From: Curtobacterium sp. MCSS17_007
GTDB lineage: Bacteria; Actinomycetota; Actinomycetes; Actinomycetales; Microbacteriaceae
Length of the DNA stretch: 64,000 bases
Reading direction: 5' to 3'
Assembly (NCBI RefSeq): GCF_003234175.2
Contig: NZ_CP126257.1
Coordinates: 620,001 to 684,000 of the forward strand
Shown here: in pieces, positions 28,298 through 35,780 of the stretch
How the letters are laid out: each line of letters starts with the position of its first letter
Numbering within the stretch: the stretch's first letter is position 1
The notes under the pieces: generated by a model
Database searches by the model: none
Seen by the model: the letters and a program-made list of their open reading frames with translations, nothing else
What the model was told of the DNA's origin: nothing
Translations under genes and position numbers: made by a program

Positions 28298-28396
28298 TCA
28301 GCGACGCCGGCGGCTGGCCAGCAGCCCGCCGAACACCAGGACGACCGCGATCACGAAGACGATCAGCTGGGCCGGCTCGAACCCGTCGAGGTCCAT
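28298..28396 (-). CDS. 32-residue single-pass membrane microprotein
   Basis: The frame from ATG 28396 has an excellent ribosome site (AAGGAG, 7 nt spacing), stronger than many long genes here. The product starts MDLDGFEPAQ, continues as one hydrophobic helix (LIVFVIAVVLVFGGLLA) and ends SRRRR, which predicts an N-out, C-in single-pass protein. It is divergent from kup, 211 bp away, and ends at repeat copy C. I do not recognise a family; it is not KdpF-like in sequence. A regulatory subunit of a membrane protein is one possibility. Confidence 0.6.
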   Translation of the reverse strand: MDLDGFEPAQLIVFVIAVVLVFGGLLASRRRR

Positions 28397-28607
28397 GGGT
28401 GCACTCCTTCCGCGCGCGGGACGTCCGCCCTCGCGTCGACCCGAACGGTAGGACGCGGTTCCTGTACGCGTCGAGGTGGCGGGGTACGACTCCTGCACGA
28501 CAGCCGGTCCGCGCACCCCTGCCCCCAGGTGAGCACACGTTGTGAGCCGCTCGGCCCCGCCGGTGCGAAGATGATCCGCGGCCGTCGCCCGGACGGCCCG
28601 GACGGAA

Positions 28608-30566
28608 GTGACGAGCGTGACCGAGACCCGCTCCCCAGCGCCGACGAGCGACACCGTCGACGACCCCTCCCACGGCCCCGCCAAGGGCATCGCGGCCCTC
28701 GCCCTGGCCGCCCTCGGCGTCGTGTTCGGCGACATCGGCACCAGCCCGCTGTACGCCCTCCGCACGGTGTTCACCATCGACGGTGGCATCGTCGAGGCGA
28801 ACCAGGAGGACGTCTACGGAGTCATCTCGATCATGTTCTGGAGCGTCACGGTCGTCGTGTCGATCAAGTACGTGCTCGTGCTCATGCGCGCCGACAACGA
28901 CGGCGAAGGCGGGGTGATGGCGCTCGCCGCGCTCGCCCGGCGGCTGTACGCGAAGCGGCGCGGGGGAGCGACGGTGTTCCTCGTGATCGGCATCATCGGG
29001 GTCTCGCTGTTCTACGGCGACTCCGTCATCACCCCGGCGGTGTCGGTGCTCTCCGCGGTCGAGGGGCTGTCCACCGCCGCACCGTCGCTCGAGCACCTCA
29101 TCGTGCCGATCGCCGCGGTGATCCTCGTGCTGCTCTTCCTGGTGCAGCGGTTCGGCACCGGCAAGGTCGGCAACCTGTTCGGGCCGGTCATGCTGCTCTG
29201 GTTCGTCGTGATCGCGGCGGCCGGGGTCCCGCACATCGTGGCCCACCCCGGCGTGCTGCAGGGCCTGTCGCCGACGTGGGCGATCACGTTCCTCGTCGCG
29301 CACCCGTACATCACCTTCGTCGCGATGGGTGCCGTCGTCCTCGTCATCACCGGGGCCGAGGCGCTCTACGCCGACATGGGCCACTTCGGGCGCCCGGCGA
29401 TCCTCCGCGCGTGGTTCTTCGTGGTGTTCCCCGCGCTCGTGCTCAACTACCTCGGCCAGGCGTCGCTCGTGCTCGAGGACCCGTCGGCGGCGAAGGACCC
29501 GTTCTTCCTGCTCTTCCCGGACGCGCTCCAGATCCCGGTCGTCGTGCTCGCGACGATGGCCACGGTGATCGCGAGCCAGGCCGTCATCTCGGGGGCGTTC
29601 TCGCTGACGCGCCAGGCGATCCAGCTCGGACTGCTGCCGCCGCTGACCATCCGCCAGACCTCACGGCAGGAGGGCGGCCAGATCTACCTGCCCGCCGTGA
29701 ACCTGCTGCTGTTCATCGGTGTGCTGGCGATCATGCTCGCGTTCCGGTCCTCCGCCAGCCTGGCGACCGCGTACGGCGTCTCCGTCACGGGCGCGCTCGT
29801 CGTCGACACGCTGCTGCTGCTCCTCGTCGTGAAGCCGCTGTGGCGCTGGGCGACGTGGAAGCTCGTGCTCGCCGCGGTCGTCTTCGGCGGGCTCGAGCTG
29901 ACCTTCCTCGCCGGCAACCTGTCGAAGATCGTGCACGGCGGCTGGGTGCCGCTCCTCATCGCGCTCGCCGTGATCACGCTCATGACGACGTGGCGCCGGG
30001 GTCGCCAGCTCGTGCAGGAGGAACGGAAGGAACGCGAGGGGTCGCTCGCCGACTTCATCGAGCGCATCAACACCAAGCACATCCCCCGCGTCCAGGGCAT
30101 CGCGATCTTCCCGCACCCCAACAAGGAGACGACGCCGCTGGCCCTCCGGGCGAACGTCGAGCACAACCACGTGGTCCACCGCACCGTGCTCATCGTCTCG
30201 GTCCTGACCGCCAACGTGCCGCACGTGCCGCACGCCACGGCGTTCTTCCGCGACGACCTCGGGTACGAGGACGACGGCATCGACCACATCACCGTGAAGT
30301 TCGGCTTCTCGGACGACCAGGACCTCCCGCGGGCGCTGCACGCCGCGTGCCTCGCCGAGGTGCTCGACATCGACCCCGACGACATGGCGACGGCGTCGTA
30401 CTTCATCTCCCGCGGCGCGCTCCGGCCGCAGCCCGGCAACCGGGGCATGGCGCGGTGGCGCAAGAAGCTCTTCGTCGGGTTGGCGCACAACGCGGCCGAT
30501 CCGGCGGCGCGATTCGGCCTGCCGGCGCAGCGCACGGTGACGATGGGCAGCGACGTCGAGATCTGA
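28608..30566 (+). CDS. kup: Kup-family potassium uptake protein
   Basis: 652 residues with about twelve membrane segments in the first 440, beginning with GVVFGDIGTSPLYALRTVF, the Kup signature. Others are FYGDSVITPAVSVLSAVEG and GAEALYADMGHFG. A cytoplasmic C-terminal domain (about 465-652) includes IPRVQGIAIFPHP. It should be a K+/H+ symporter. GTG 28608 is given; GTG 28617, three codons on, has a better-spaced GGAAG and may be the true start. No kdp or trk genes are nearby. Confidence 0.93.
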   Translation: MTSVTETRSPAPTSDTVDDPSHGPAKGIAALALAALGVVFGDIGTSPLYALRTVFTIDGGIVEANQEDVYGVISIMFWSVTVVVSIKYVLVLMRADNDGEGGVMALAALARRLYAKRRGGATVFLVIGIIGVSLFYGDSVITPAVSVLSAVEGLSTAAPSLEHLIVPIAAVILVLLFLVQRFGTGKVGNLFGPVMLLWFVVIAAAGVPHIVAHPGVLQGLSPTWAITFLVAHPYITFVAMGAVVLVITGAEALYADMGHFGRPAILRAWFFVVFPALVLNYLGQASLVLEDPSAAKDPFFLLFPDALQIPVVVLATMATVIASQAVISGAFSLTRQAIQLGLLPPLTIRQTSRQEGGQIYLPAVNLLLFIGVLAIMLAFRSSASLATAYGVSVTGALVVDTLLLLLVVKPLWRWATWKLVLAAVVFGGLELTFLAGNLSKIVHGGWVPLLIALAVITLMTTWRRGRQLVQEERKEREGSLADFIERINTKHIPRVQGIAIFPHPNKETTPLALRANVEHNHVVHRTVLIVSVLTANVPHVPHATAFFRDDLGYEDDGIDHITVKFGFSDDQDLPRALHAACLAEVLDIDPDDMATASYFISRGALRPQPGNRGMARWRKKLFVGLAHNAADPAARFGLPAQRTVTMGSDVEI

Positions 30567-30646
30567 GTGCCGCCCAGGGGCTCGGCGTAGCGTCCGACGG
30601 GTCGTTCCGCCATCCGGGCTCCTGCGGCACCGACGGAAGCCGACCC

Positions 30647-30862
30647 ATGGCCGATCAGCACGGCATCACCTGGCGACAGGACTCCGAGACCACCTGGACC
30701 GCGCGGGCCGGTGACGCGGTCGTCGCCACGATCACGCTCGGACGACAGTACGAGCTCCTCTCCGCCGATGACGCGGTGCGCGGGTCGCACAGTTCGTTCG
30801 GCAGCGCCCAGGCGCAGCTCGAGGCACACCACCAGTGGGCGCTCGCCGTGCAGCAGGACTGA
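30647..30862 (+). CDS. Hypothetical protein, 71 residues
   Basis: ATG 30647 follows GGAAG at 8 nt spacing. The protein is polar and begins MADQHGITWRQDSETTWTAR, with a short beta-rich core (AVVATITLGRQYELL) and a C-terminal helix (SAQAQLEAHHQWALAVQQD). I do not recognise it. It lies 80 bp after kup on the same strand, before a strong convergent terminator, and might be co-transcribed with kup. Confidence 0.6.
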   Translation: MADQHGITWRQDSETTWTARAGDAVVATITLGRQYELLSADDAVRGSHSSFGSAQAQLEAHHQWALAVQQD

Positions 30863-30897
30863 CGAGCAGGACCGAGCGCTCGCCCGCTCCTGTCGGT

Positions 30898-30943
30898 GTC
30901 CGGGTGGTGCGCTGCGCCCCGGGGCGGGGCGCACCACCCGGAC
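30898..30943. terminator. Strong hairpin between convergent genes
   Basis: GTCCGGGTGGTGCGC (30898-30912) and its exact complement (30929-30943) form a 15-bp stem; the intervening bases can pair further (GCGCCCC with GGGGCG). It ends 2 nt from the stop of the surface-protein gene. It is unrelated in sequence to the GACGGGAGGC family. Confidence 0.7.
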
Positions 30944-30944
30944 G

Positions 30945-32756
30945 TCACCGTCCGCGGCGCGCGACCCGTGCGAGCGTGAGGGCCAGGCCGGCAGCGAGCA
31001 GTACTGCGGCGGTCAGCCCGAGCGGCAACAGGTGCGCGCCCGTCCATGCGAGCACGCCGTCCGGACCCGTACCCGGACCAGCACCGACGGATGGCCCGTC
31101 GGCTCCGGGCTGCGGTCCTGCTGGGTCAGGACCGTTGCCGCCGTCACCCGCAGGCGGGACGGGGCCCGGCGTCGGGGTCGCCGTCGGGTCGACGGTGGGC
31201 GCCGCGGTCGGGTCGGGGTCCGGTGACGGACCGGGCCCGGTGGTCGGATCCGGCGACGGTTCGGGTGTCGGCGTGGGTGTCGGCGTCGACGCGGCGGTGT
31301 TGGTGATCGTGCAGACGACGTCGTCGCCGTCGCCCACCGTCACCTCGTCACCCCTGGCCGTCGCGCCGGTGCACACCCAGGCCCCGGGCACGTACCCGTC
31401 CGGGCCGCCCGTCTCGCTGAGCGTGTAGTCACCCGCGGGCACCGTCCGAGCGGTGACGTCAGCGCTCCCGCTCGGACCGCTGATGGTCGCCGGACCGTCG
31501 GCGGTCAGGGTCCAGTCGGTGGCGTCCGCGGTACCCCCGACGACCTGCTTCACGAGGGTGAGGGACCCCGCCGCGTCGTCGACCGACACGCACGACACGG
31601 TCGCCGCGAACGGGAAGCCGTGGATCTCGAGCGGGACCGGCCGCGGTCCGGCGGGGACGCCGTGCGTGAAGGACGCCGCGATGACGTTGCCCTCGATGTT
31701 CTGGGTGACGTCCCACCGGACGTCTGCCCGCGGGGCGTAGATGGTGCCCTCGAGCACGTCGGCACCGGTCACGTGCACGCTCGTCGCATCGGGGAAGTTC
31801 CAGAGCACGAAGGGCGCGTTGGCGTTGGTCAGGTTCGCGAGGTTCGGGACGGAACCGTCGAAGGCGCTGCCGGTCACGTTCACCACGAGTGGGGCACCGG
31901 GACCGGGCAGACCGTCGAAGGTCAGCAGGCTCAGCGCATCGAGGTCCGCCGCGCTGACCGTGAGGACGTTCGTGCGCCCCTGCTCGACGGCGACCCGGGC
32001 GGTGCTCCCGGGCGCGGCGGGTGACGCGATCGTGTTCCCCTGCTCGTCGCGGAGCGTCGTCGTGGCGGGGCACGTCCCGATGTCGGAGGACAGGGAGCGG
32101 TAGCGCGCGAACGACGCTCCGAAGTCCAGCACGGCCGGATCGGCGGTGCGCGCGATGTCCTCCGGCGACTGCTGGACCGTCCCCTCGATCCGGGGGACGG
32201 TCTCGGCGGTCGCTCCCTCCGGGACGATGCGGTACGGGATCGCCGCCCCGTTCTGGTCGGTGTCGAAGGCGTCGTAGGTCGTCGTGTCGCCGACGTGGGC
32301 GAGACCGCCGTCGAGCACACGGAGGACCGCTCCGGACCCGGCTTCCGGGAACGTCACACCACCCCCGACGTACAGGTAGGTGGGCGAGGTGTCGCCCGGT
32401 AGTGTCGGGGCGCCGAGCGGACCGCTCCCCGCCCCGATGTTGTAGCTCGTGTCGAACCGCAGGTCGCCGCCGGCGGCGAGGGTGCCCTCGGCTTCGTCCG
32501 CGGCGAGCCGGACGTCGCCCTCGACGAAGACCAGGAACCCCTGGTTCGCCGCGTGCCCGTCCACGGGCACGGTCACCGGGTTGACCGGCGCCACGTCCGC
32601 CGCCCGCGCGGTCGGGACGGTCGCAGCACAGGTCGCGCCGACGAGCAGCAGCGCTGCGGACGCGGCGGCACGGCGCAGGACGGGCGCTCCTGAGCGTCGC
32701 GGGCGGACGCCGGGCGGACGCGCACCATCGACCATCGCGTCCCTGATCCACGACAT
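30945..32756 (-). CDS. Choice-of-anchor A family surface protein with LAXTG sorting signal
   Basis: 603 residues. The signal peptide (hydrophobic ASAALLLVGATCAA, ending near TARAAD) precedes a choice-of-anchor A domain of about 300 residues (NQGFLVFVEGDV, TLAAGGDLRFDTSYNIG, VLEGTIYAPRADV, NIEGNVIAASFTHG). Next come a SpaA/prealbumin-like domain (SLTLVKQVVGG to DDVVCTITNT), a long Pro/Thr/Asp/Gly-rich wall-spanning region, and a C-terminal LAWTG motif with a membrane helix and basic tail (RVARRGR). LAXTG is the class E sortase signal of actinobacteria, so the protein is probably cell-wall-attached. ATG 32735 is an alternative start with AGGGA upstream. No sortase gene is in the window. Confidence 0.85.
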   Translation of the reverse strand: MSWIRDAMVDGARPPGVRPRRSGAPVLRRAAASAALLLVGATCAATVPTARAADVAPVNPVTVPVDGHAANQGFLVFVEGDVRLAADEAEGTLAAGGDLRFDTSYNIGAGSGPLGAPTLPGDTSPTYLYVGGGVTFPEAGSGAVLRVLDGGLAHVGDTTTYDAFDTDQNGAAIPYRIVPEGATAETVPRIEGTVQQSPEDIARTADPAVLDFGASFARYRSLSSDIGTCPATTTLRDEQGNTIASPAAPGSTARVAVEQGRTNVLTVSAADLDALSLLTFDGLPGPGAPLVVNVTGSAFDGSVPNLANLTNANAPFVLWNFPDATSVHVTGADVLEGTIYAPRADVRWDVTQNIEGNVIAASFTHGVPAGPRPVPLEIHGFPFAATVSCVSVDDAAGSLTLVKQVVGGTADATDWTLTADGPATISGPSGSADVTARTVPAGDYTLSETGGPDGYVPGAWVCTGATARGDEVTVGDGDDVVCTITNTAASTPTPTPTPEPSPDPTTGPGPSPDPDPTAAPTVDPTATPTPGPVPPAGDGGNGPDPAGPQPGADGPSVGAGPGTGPDGVLAWTGAHLLPLGLTAAVLLAAGLALTLARVARRGR

Positions 32757-32866
32757 ACGGCGCCCCTACCGAGTCAGGTCGGGCCCCACTTGCCCGACGA
32801 GGGCGACGCTAGCCCGCCGGGTGCCGGTCGGGCCGGATTCTCAGGAACGCCCGTCCGCCGACGCAG

Positions 32867-33745
32867 TCAGTGCTGCCGACCGCGCAGCCGCCCGATCCCG
32901 AGCACGATCCCCACGACGACCATCCCGAGCACCAGCCCGAACACGGCCGACACCGCGGTGTCGACGACCCACGTGACGACGGGGCCGGCGGCCTCGACCG
33001 CGTGCTCGACGACGTGCAGCAGCTCGTACGGCCCGGCCCAGAACGTCTCGGCCAGGTTCGCGATGACGAGGTGTCCACCGACCCAGAGCATGGCGACCGT
33101 GCCGACGATGCTGATCACCCGGAACACCGTCGGCATCGCGCGCACGATCCGGGCACCGGCGCGGCGCGTGCGGCGCACCGGGTGCTTCATCATCTGCAGG
33201 CCGATGTCGTCGACCTTCACCAGGAGGGCGACCGCGCCGTAGACCAGGAGGGTCATACCCGCTCCGATCAGGGCGAGCGCACCGACCTTCGGCCAGAAGC
33301 CGAGGCCCGTGTCGAGGCTGTCCAGGGCGATGAGCATGATCTCGGTGCTGAGGATCAGGTCCGTCCGGATCGCCCCGAACACGAGCTTCGGCTCGGTGGT
33401 GGGCTGCGCGTCGCCGGCGGCCTCGTGGTGCACACCGAACCACTCGGTGACCTTCTCCGCGCCCTCGAAGCACAGGTAGGTCCCACCGATGACGAGCAGC
33501 CACGGCAGCACCCACGGCGCGAACGCCGAGAGGAGCAGTGCCAGCGGGATGATGATGACGAACTTGTTGAACAGGCTGCCGAGCGCGATCCGGCCGACCA
33601 CGGGCAGCTCACGTGCGGGCTGGAGCCCCTGGACGTACTGCGGTGTGACGGCGGCGTCGTCGATCACGACGCCCGCGGTCTTCGCGCTGGCCTTGAGGGC
33701 CGCGGAGAGGATGTCGTCCACCACGGCGAGCAACCCGACTGACAT
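32867..33745 (-). CDS. DUF808 (YedI-like) multi-pass membrane protein
   Basis: The 292-residue protein matches the DUF808 family by its N-terminus (MSVGLLAVVDDILSAALKASAKTAGVVIDDAAVTP), the GSLFNKFVIIIPLALLLS helix, the YLCFEGAEKVTEW segment, EIMLIALDSLD, and DDIGLQMMKHP. About six membrane segments are visible. Function is unknown for the family; a transport role has been suggested. A GTG at 33754 would add three residues, but the ATG at 33745 matches relatives better. It is a single gene. Confidence 0.87.
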   Translation of the reverse strand: MSVGLLAVVDDILSAALKASAKTAGVVIDDAAVTPQYVQGLQPARELPVVGRIALGSLFNKFVIIIPLALLLSAFAPWVLPWLLVIGGTYLCFEGAEKVTEWFGVHHEAAGDAQPTTEPKLVFGAIRTDLILSTEIMLIALDSLDTGLGFWPKVGALALIGAGMTLLVYGAVALLVKVDDIGLQMMKHPVRRTRRAGARIVRAMPTVFRVISIVGTVAMLWVGGHLVIANLAETFWAGPYELLHVVEHAVEAAGPVVTWVVDTAVSAVFGLVLGMVVVGIVLGIGRLRGRQH

Positions 33746-33861
33746 GTTGCTCACCCTACTGGAGCTGTCACGGTGCTCAGGATCGTCCGGCCGCCGAGCG
33801 CACCCGCGACCGACTCCGGCCGCTTGGCACCGACCCGCTCGCGGTCGACGGCCGCCGGACG

Positions 33862-33909
33862 GGAGGCACGGTGCGGGTGAGCGGGGCAGCCCACCGGCAC
33901 CGCGCCTCC
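33862..33909. repeat. Degenerate GACGGGAGGC palindrome, copy D
   Basis: The left arm CGGACGGGAGGCACGGTGC reaches 33874, and the right arm GCACCGCGCCTCC is at 33897-33909. Only 13 bp pair, with one mismatch, and the outer right arm has decayed. It lies downstream of the small minus-strand gene at 33914. Confidence 0.5.
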
Positions 33910-33913
33910 TGGC

Positions 33914-34201
33914 TCACGTCGTGGTGGGCTGGGGCGTCAGCGCGCCGGAGCGGTAGACGAGGACGTCGGCGTCGCCGACGCGTGCGCTGGCGGCACCGAA
34001 GCGCCACAACCGGTTGTAGCAGTACACCCCGACGACCGTGCTGCCGTCCTCGGCGACCGCCCACGTGCCGGCGCCCCACTGGGCGGGGTGCCCGATGCCG
34101 TCGATCGTCACGGTCGGTCGCGCGCCCCACGTCAGCGCGGGGCGACCGATGTCGAGCGTGACCCGGCGCTTCGTCGTGCCGGACGGCTGGAGGGTGTCCA
34201 T
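33914..34201 (-). CDS. Hypothetical protein, 95 residues
   Basis: I do not recognise it. The protein starts MDTLQPSGTTKRRVTLD and appears all-beta, with strands such as RPTVTIDGIG, GTWAVAEDGSTVVGVYCYNRLWRFG and DADVLVYRSGALTP. There is no signal peptide or membrane segment. Codon use is normal. It is divergent from the 89-residue gene at 34267, with 65 bp between starts, so the two may share a control region. Confidence 0.6.
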   Translation of the reverse strand: MDTLQPSGTTKRRVTLDIGRPALTWGARPTVTIDGIGHPAQWGAGTWAVAEDGSTVVGVYCYNRLWRFGAASARVGDADVLVYRSGALTPQPTTT

Positions 34202-34266
34202 GCGCTCAGGGTACGGGTGGAGTGATCGCTGGACGTGCGCGGGCCGTTGGTCCGTAGGCTCGCGGC

Positions 34267-34536
34267 ATGGCTGACTTCACCGCTGCACAGGCCGCCGTCG
34301 TCCGGATCGAGCGCGCCGAGGAGGGGCGGTGGGACCTGACCGTCATCAGCGACTCCGGGGTGCGGATGGGGCACGGCGTGCACCTGTTCGACGCCGCGTC
34401 GGACGATGCCGAGGACGAGCAGGCCGCGGCCCTCGACTTCGTGCGCGAGTACGGCTTCCGCTTCGAGCGCGAGGCGGTCGTCGCGGACGGGCCCGACGCG
34501 TTCTGGGCGCCCCTGCTGCCGCTCGACGACGCCTGA
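34267..34536 (+). CDS. Hypothetical protein, 89 residues
   Basis: An acidic small protein without recognised family. The sequence alternates beta strands (AAVVRIERAEEGRWDLTVISDSG) with an acidic helix (DDAEDEQAAALDFVREYGFRFER), and ends DAFWAPLLPLDDA. The start is ATG 34267 with no strong ribosome site. It converges with the VOC-type gene at 34561, with 24 bp between stops. Confidence 0.6.
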   Translation: MADFTAAQAAVVRIERAEEGRWDLTVISDSGVRMGHGVHLFDAASDDAEDEQAAALDFVREYGFRFEREAVVADGPDAFWAPLLPLDDA

Positions 34537-34560
34537 TCACGCGAGCGACCTCGTTCCGGG

Positions 34561-34977
34561 TCAGGCGTCGAGCGCCGTGCGTTCGAAGCCGATGAGCCAG
34601 GTGACCCCGAAGGCGTCGCGCACGGTGCCGTCCCAGTCACCCCACGGACGCTCCTGCAGTGCGTCGACGACGGTGCCGTCGGTCGCGAGGTCGGCGAACC
34701 ACCGACGGAGCACCTCGGGAGAGTCGGCGCCGAGCAGGGAGAAGAGCAGCCCCGCCGCCGTGAACGTCGTGTCGTCGGGGCCGGCGTCTGCGGCGAAGAC
34801 CCGGACGGGGCCGACCAGTTCGCCGTGCGCGACCGCCTCGGGCGGACCGTCGTCACGAGCGAAGTCGCCGTACGAGGCGATCCGGACCTCGCCTCCGAAG
34901 ACCTGCTGCCACCGCGCCAGTGCCACACGAGCGGTGCCGGGGAGCACGAGGTACGGGGTCGGGGCTGCGCCGTCCAT
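34561..34977 (-). CDS. PhnB-like VOC-superfamily protein
   Basis: The 138-residue protein resembles the PhnB/glyoxalase-like group: N-terminal PYLVLPGTARVALARWQQVFGGEV, then the DFAR..PPEAVAHGELVGPVRVFAADA strand pair, LLGADSPEVLRRWFADLATDGTV, and the family ending WGDWDGTVRDAFGVTWLIGF. Members fold as paired beta-alpha-beta modules; most of this subgroup have no assigned activity. ATG 34977 is used. A far longer frame on this strand continues upstream but only shadows the exporter gene. Confidence 0.82.
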   Translation of the reverse strand: MDGAAPTPYLVLPGTARVALARWQQVFGGEVRIASYGDFARDDGPPEAVAHGELVGPVRVFAADAGPDDTTFTAAGLLFSLLGADSPEVLRRWFADLATDGTVVDALQERPWGDWDGTVRDAFGVTWLIGFERTALDA

Positions 34978-35054
34978 GCGCTGACCGTACCGCTGCCGGC
35001 CCCGGCTGGCCAGGGGCGGTCGAGACGCCACCGTGTCGTGCGCGCGGTGCGACG

Positions 35055-35645
35055 TCAGGCGGAGGCGATCGCGCCCATCTCGGCGACGACGGCGCGCAGC
35101 TTGACGGCGAGTTCTTCGCTGTCGCCGACGGTGTCGCGGTGCGCGACCTCGGACAGTGCGGACAGCACCAGTCCGACGGCGGTCCGGGCGGTCTGCTCGT
35201 CGGTGCGCGAGGACACCGTCGCGAGCAGCGACTGTCGTGACTCGGCCATCCACTGCATGACCATCGGCGCCATCTCGGGGCGGAGCACCAGGAGTTCCTT
35301 CATGCGCCGCCGGTCCTGGGACAGCGGGACGGTCGCGGCGATGAGCGTGCAGAGGTCGTCGACGAGTCGGCCGTCCGCCTCGGCGAACCGCGACGCCGCC
35401 CACTCGGGCACCTCCACGGTGTCCAGACCGAGTGCCGCGTGCGCCTTCGACGTGAAGTAGTTGAAGAACGTGCGCGGCGACACGTCGGCGTCGCTGCAGA
35501 TCTGCTCGACGGTGACGCCGTCGAGACCGTGCTCGGACACGAGCGTGAGGGCGGCGTCGTGGAGCGCCTGCCGGGTCTGCTGCTTCTTCCGCTCGCGCAA
35601 CGTGCACGGCGTGGTGGCCGGCTCCGGTGCTGCTGTGGTGCTCAC
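35055..35645 (-). CDS. TetR-family regulator of the drug exporter
   Basis: 196 residues from GTG 35645, which has CAGGAG 5 nt upstream. The DNA-binding domain is clear (RERKKQQTRQALHDAALTLVSEHGLDGVTVEQICSDADVSPRTFFNYF), followed by the helical ligand domain with an N-terminal EVPEWAASRFAEADG segment. It is encoded 135 bp downstream of the exporter on the same strand, so it is probably co-transcribed and autoregulates through sites near 38018-38072. Confidence 0.9.
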   Translation of the reverse strand: MSTTAAPEPATTPCTLRERKKQQTRQALHDAALTLVSEHGLDGVTVEQICSDADVSPRTFFNYFTSKAHAALGLDTVEVPEWAASRFAEADGRLVDDLCTLIAATVPLSQDRRRMKELLVLRPEMAPMVMQWMAESRQSLLATVSSRTDEQTARTAVGLVLSALSEVAHRDTVGDSEELAVKLRAVVAEMGAIASA

Positions 35646-35780
35646 GTGCACTCCTGGGGTGCTGGGCGGCCGCCCGGTCGGCCCCTGCGGGGCTCGTCGG
35701 TCCGGGTGGCCCGGGTTCTGCCGGCCGGGGCCGGTGGGGAGGGCCACCCGCACCCGGGCGGGGTGCGGGTGGCCCGGGGG

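Noticed and set aside
28298..28396. KdpF-like subunit
   Set aside because: The sequence and acidic N-terminus do not resemble KdpF, and the neighbour is kup rather than kdpABC.
31100..31320. Pro/Thr-rich stretch as a separate gene or frameshift
   Set aside because: It is a continuous wall-spanning linker in the surface-protein frame, leading directly to the LAWTG anchor.
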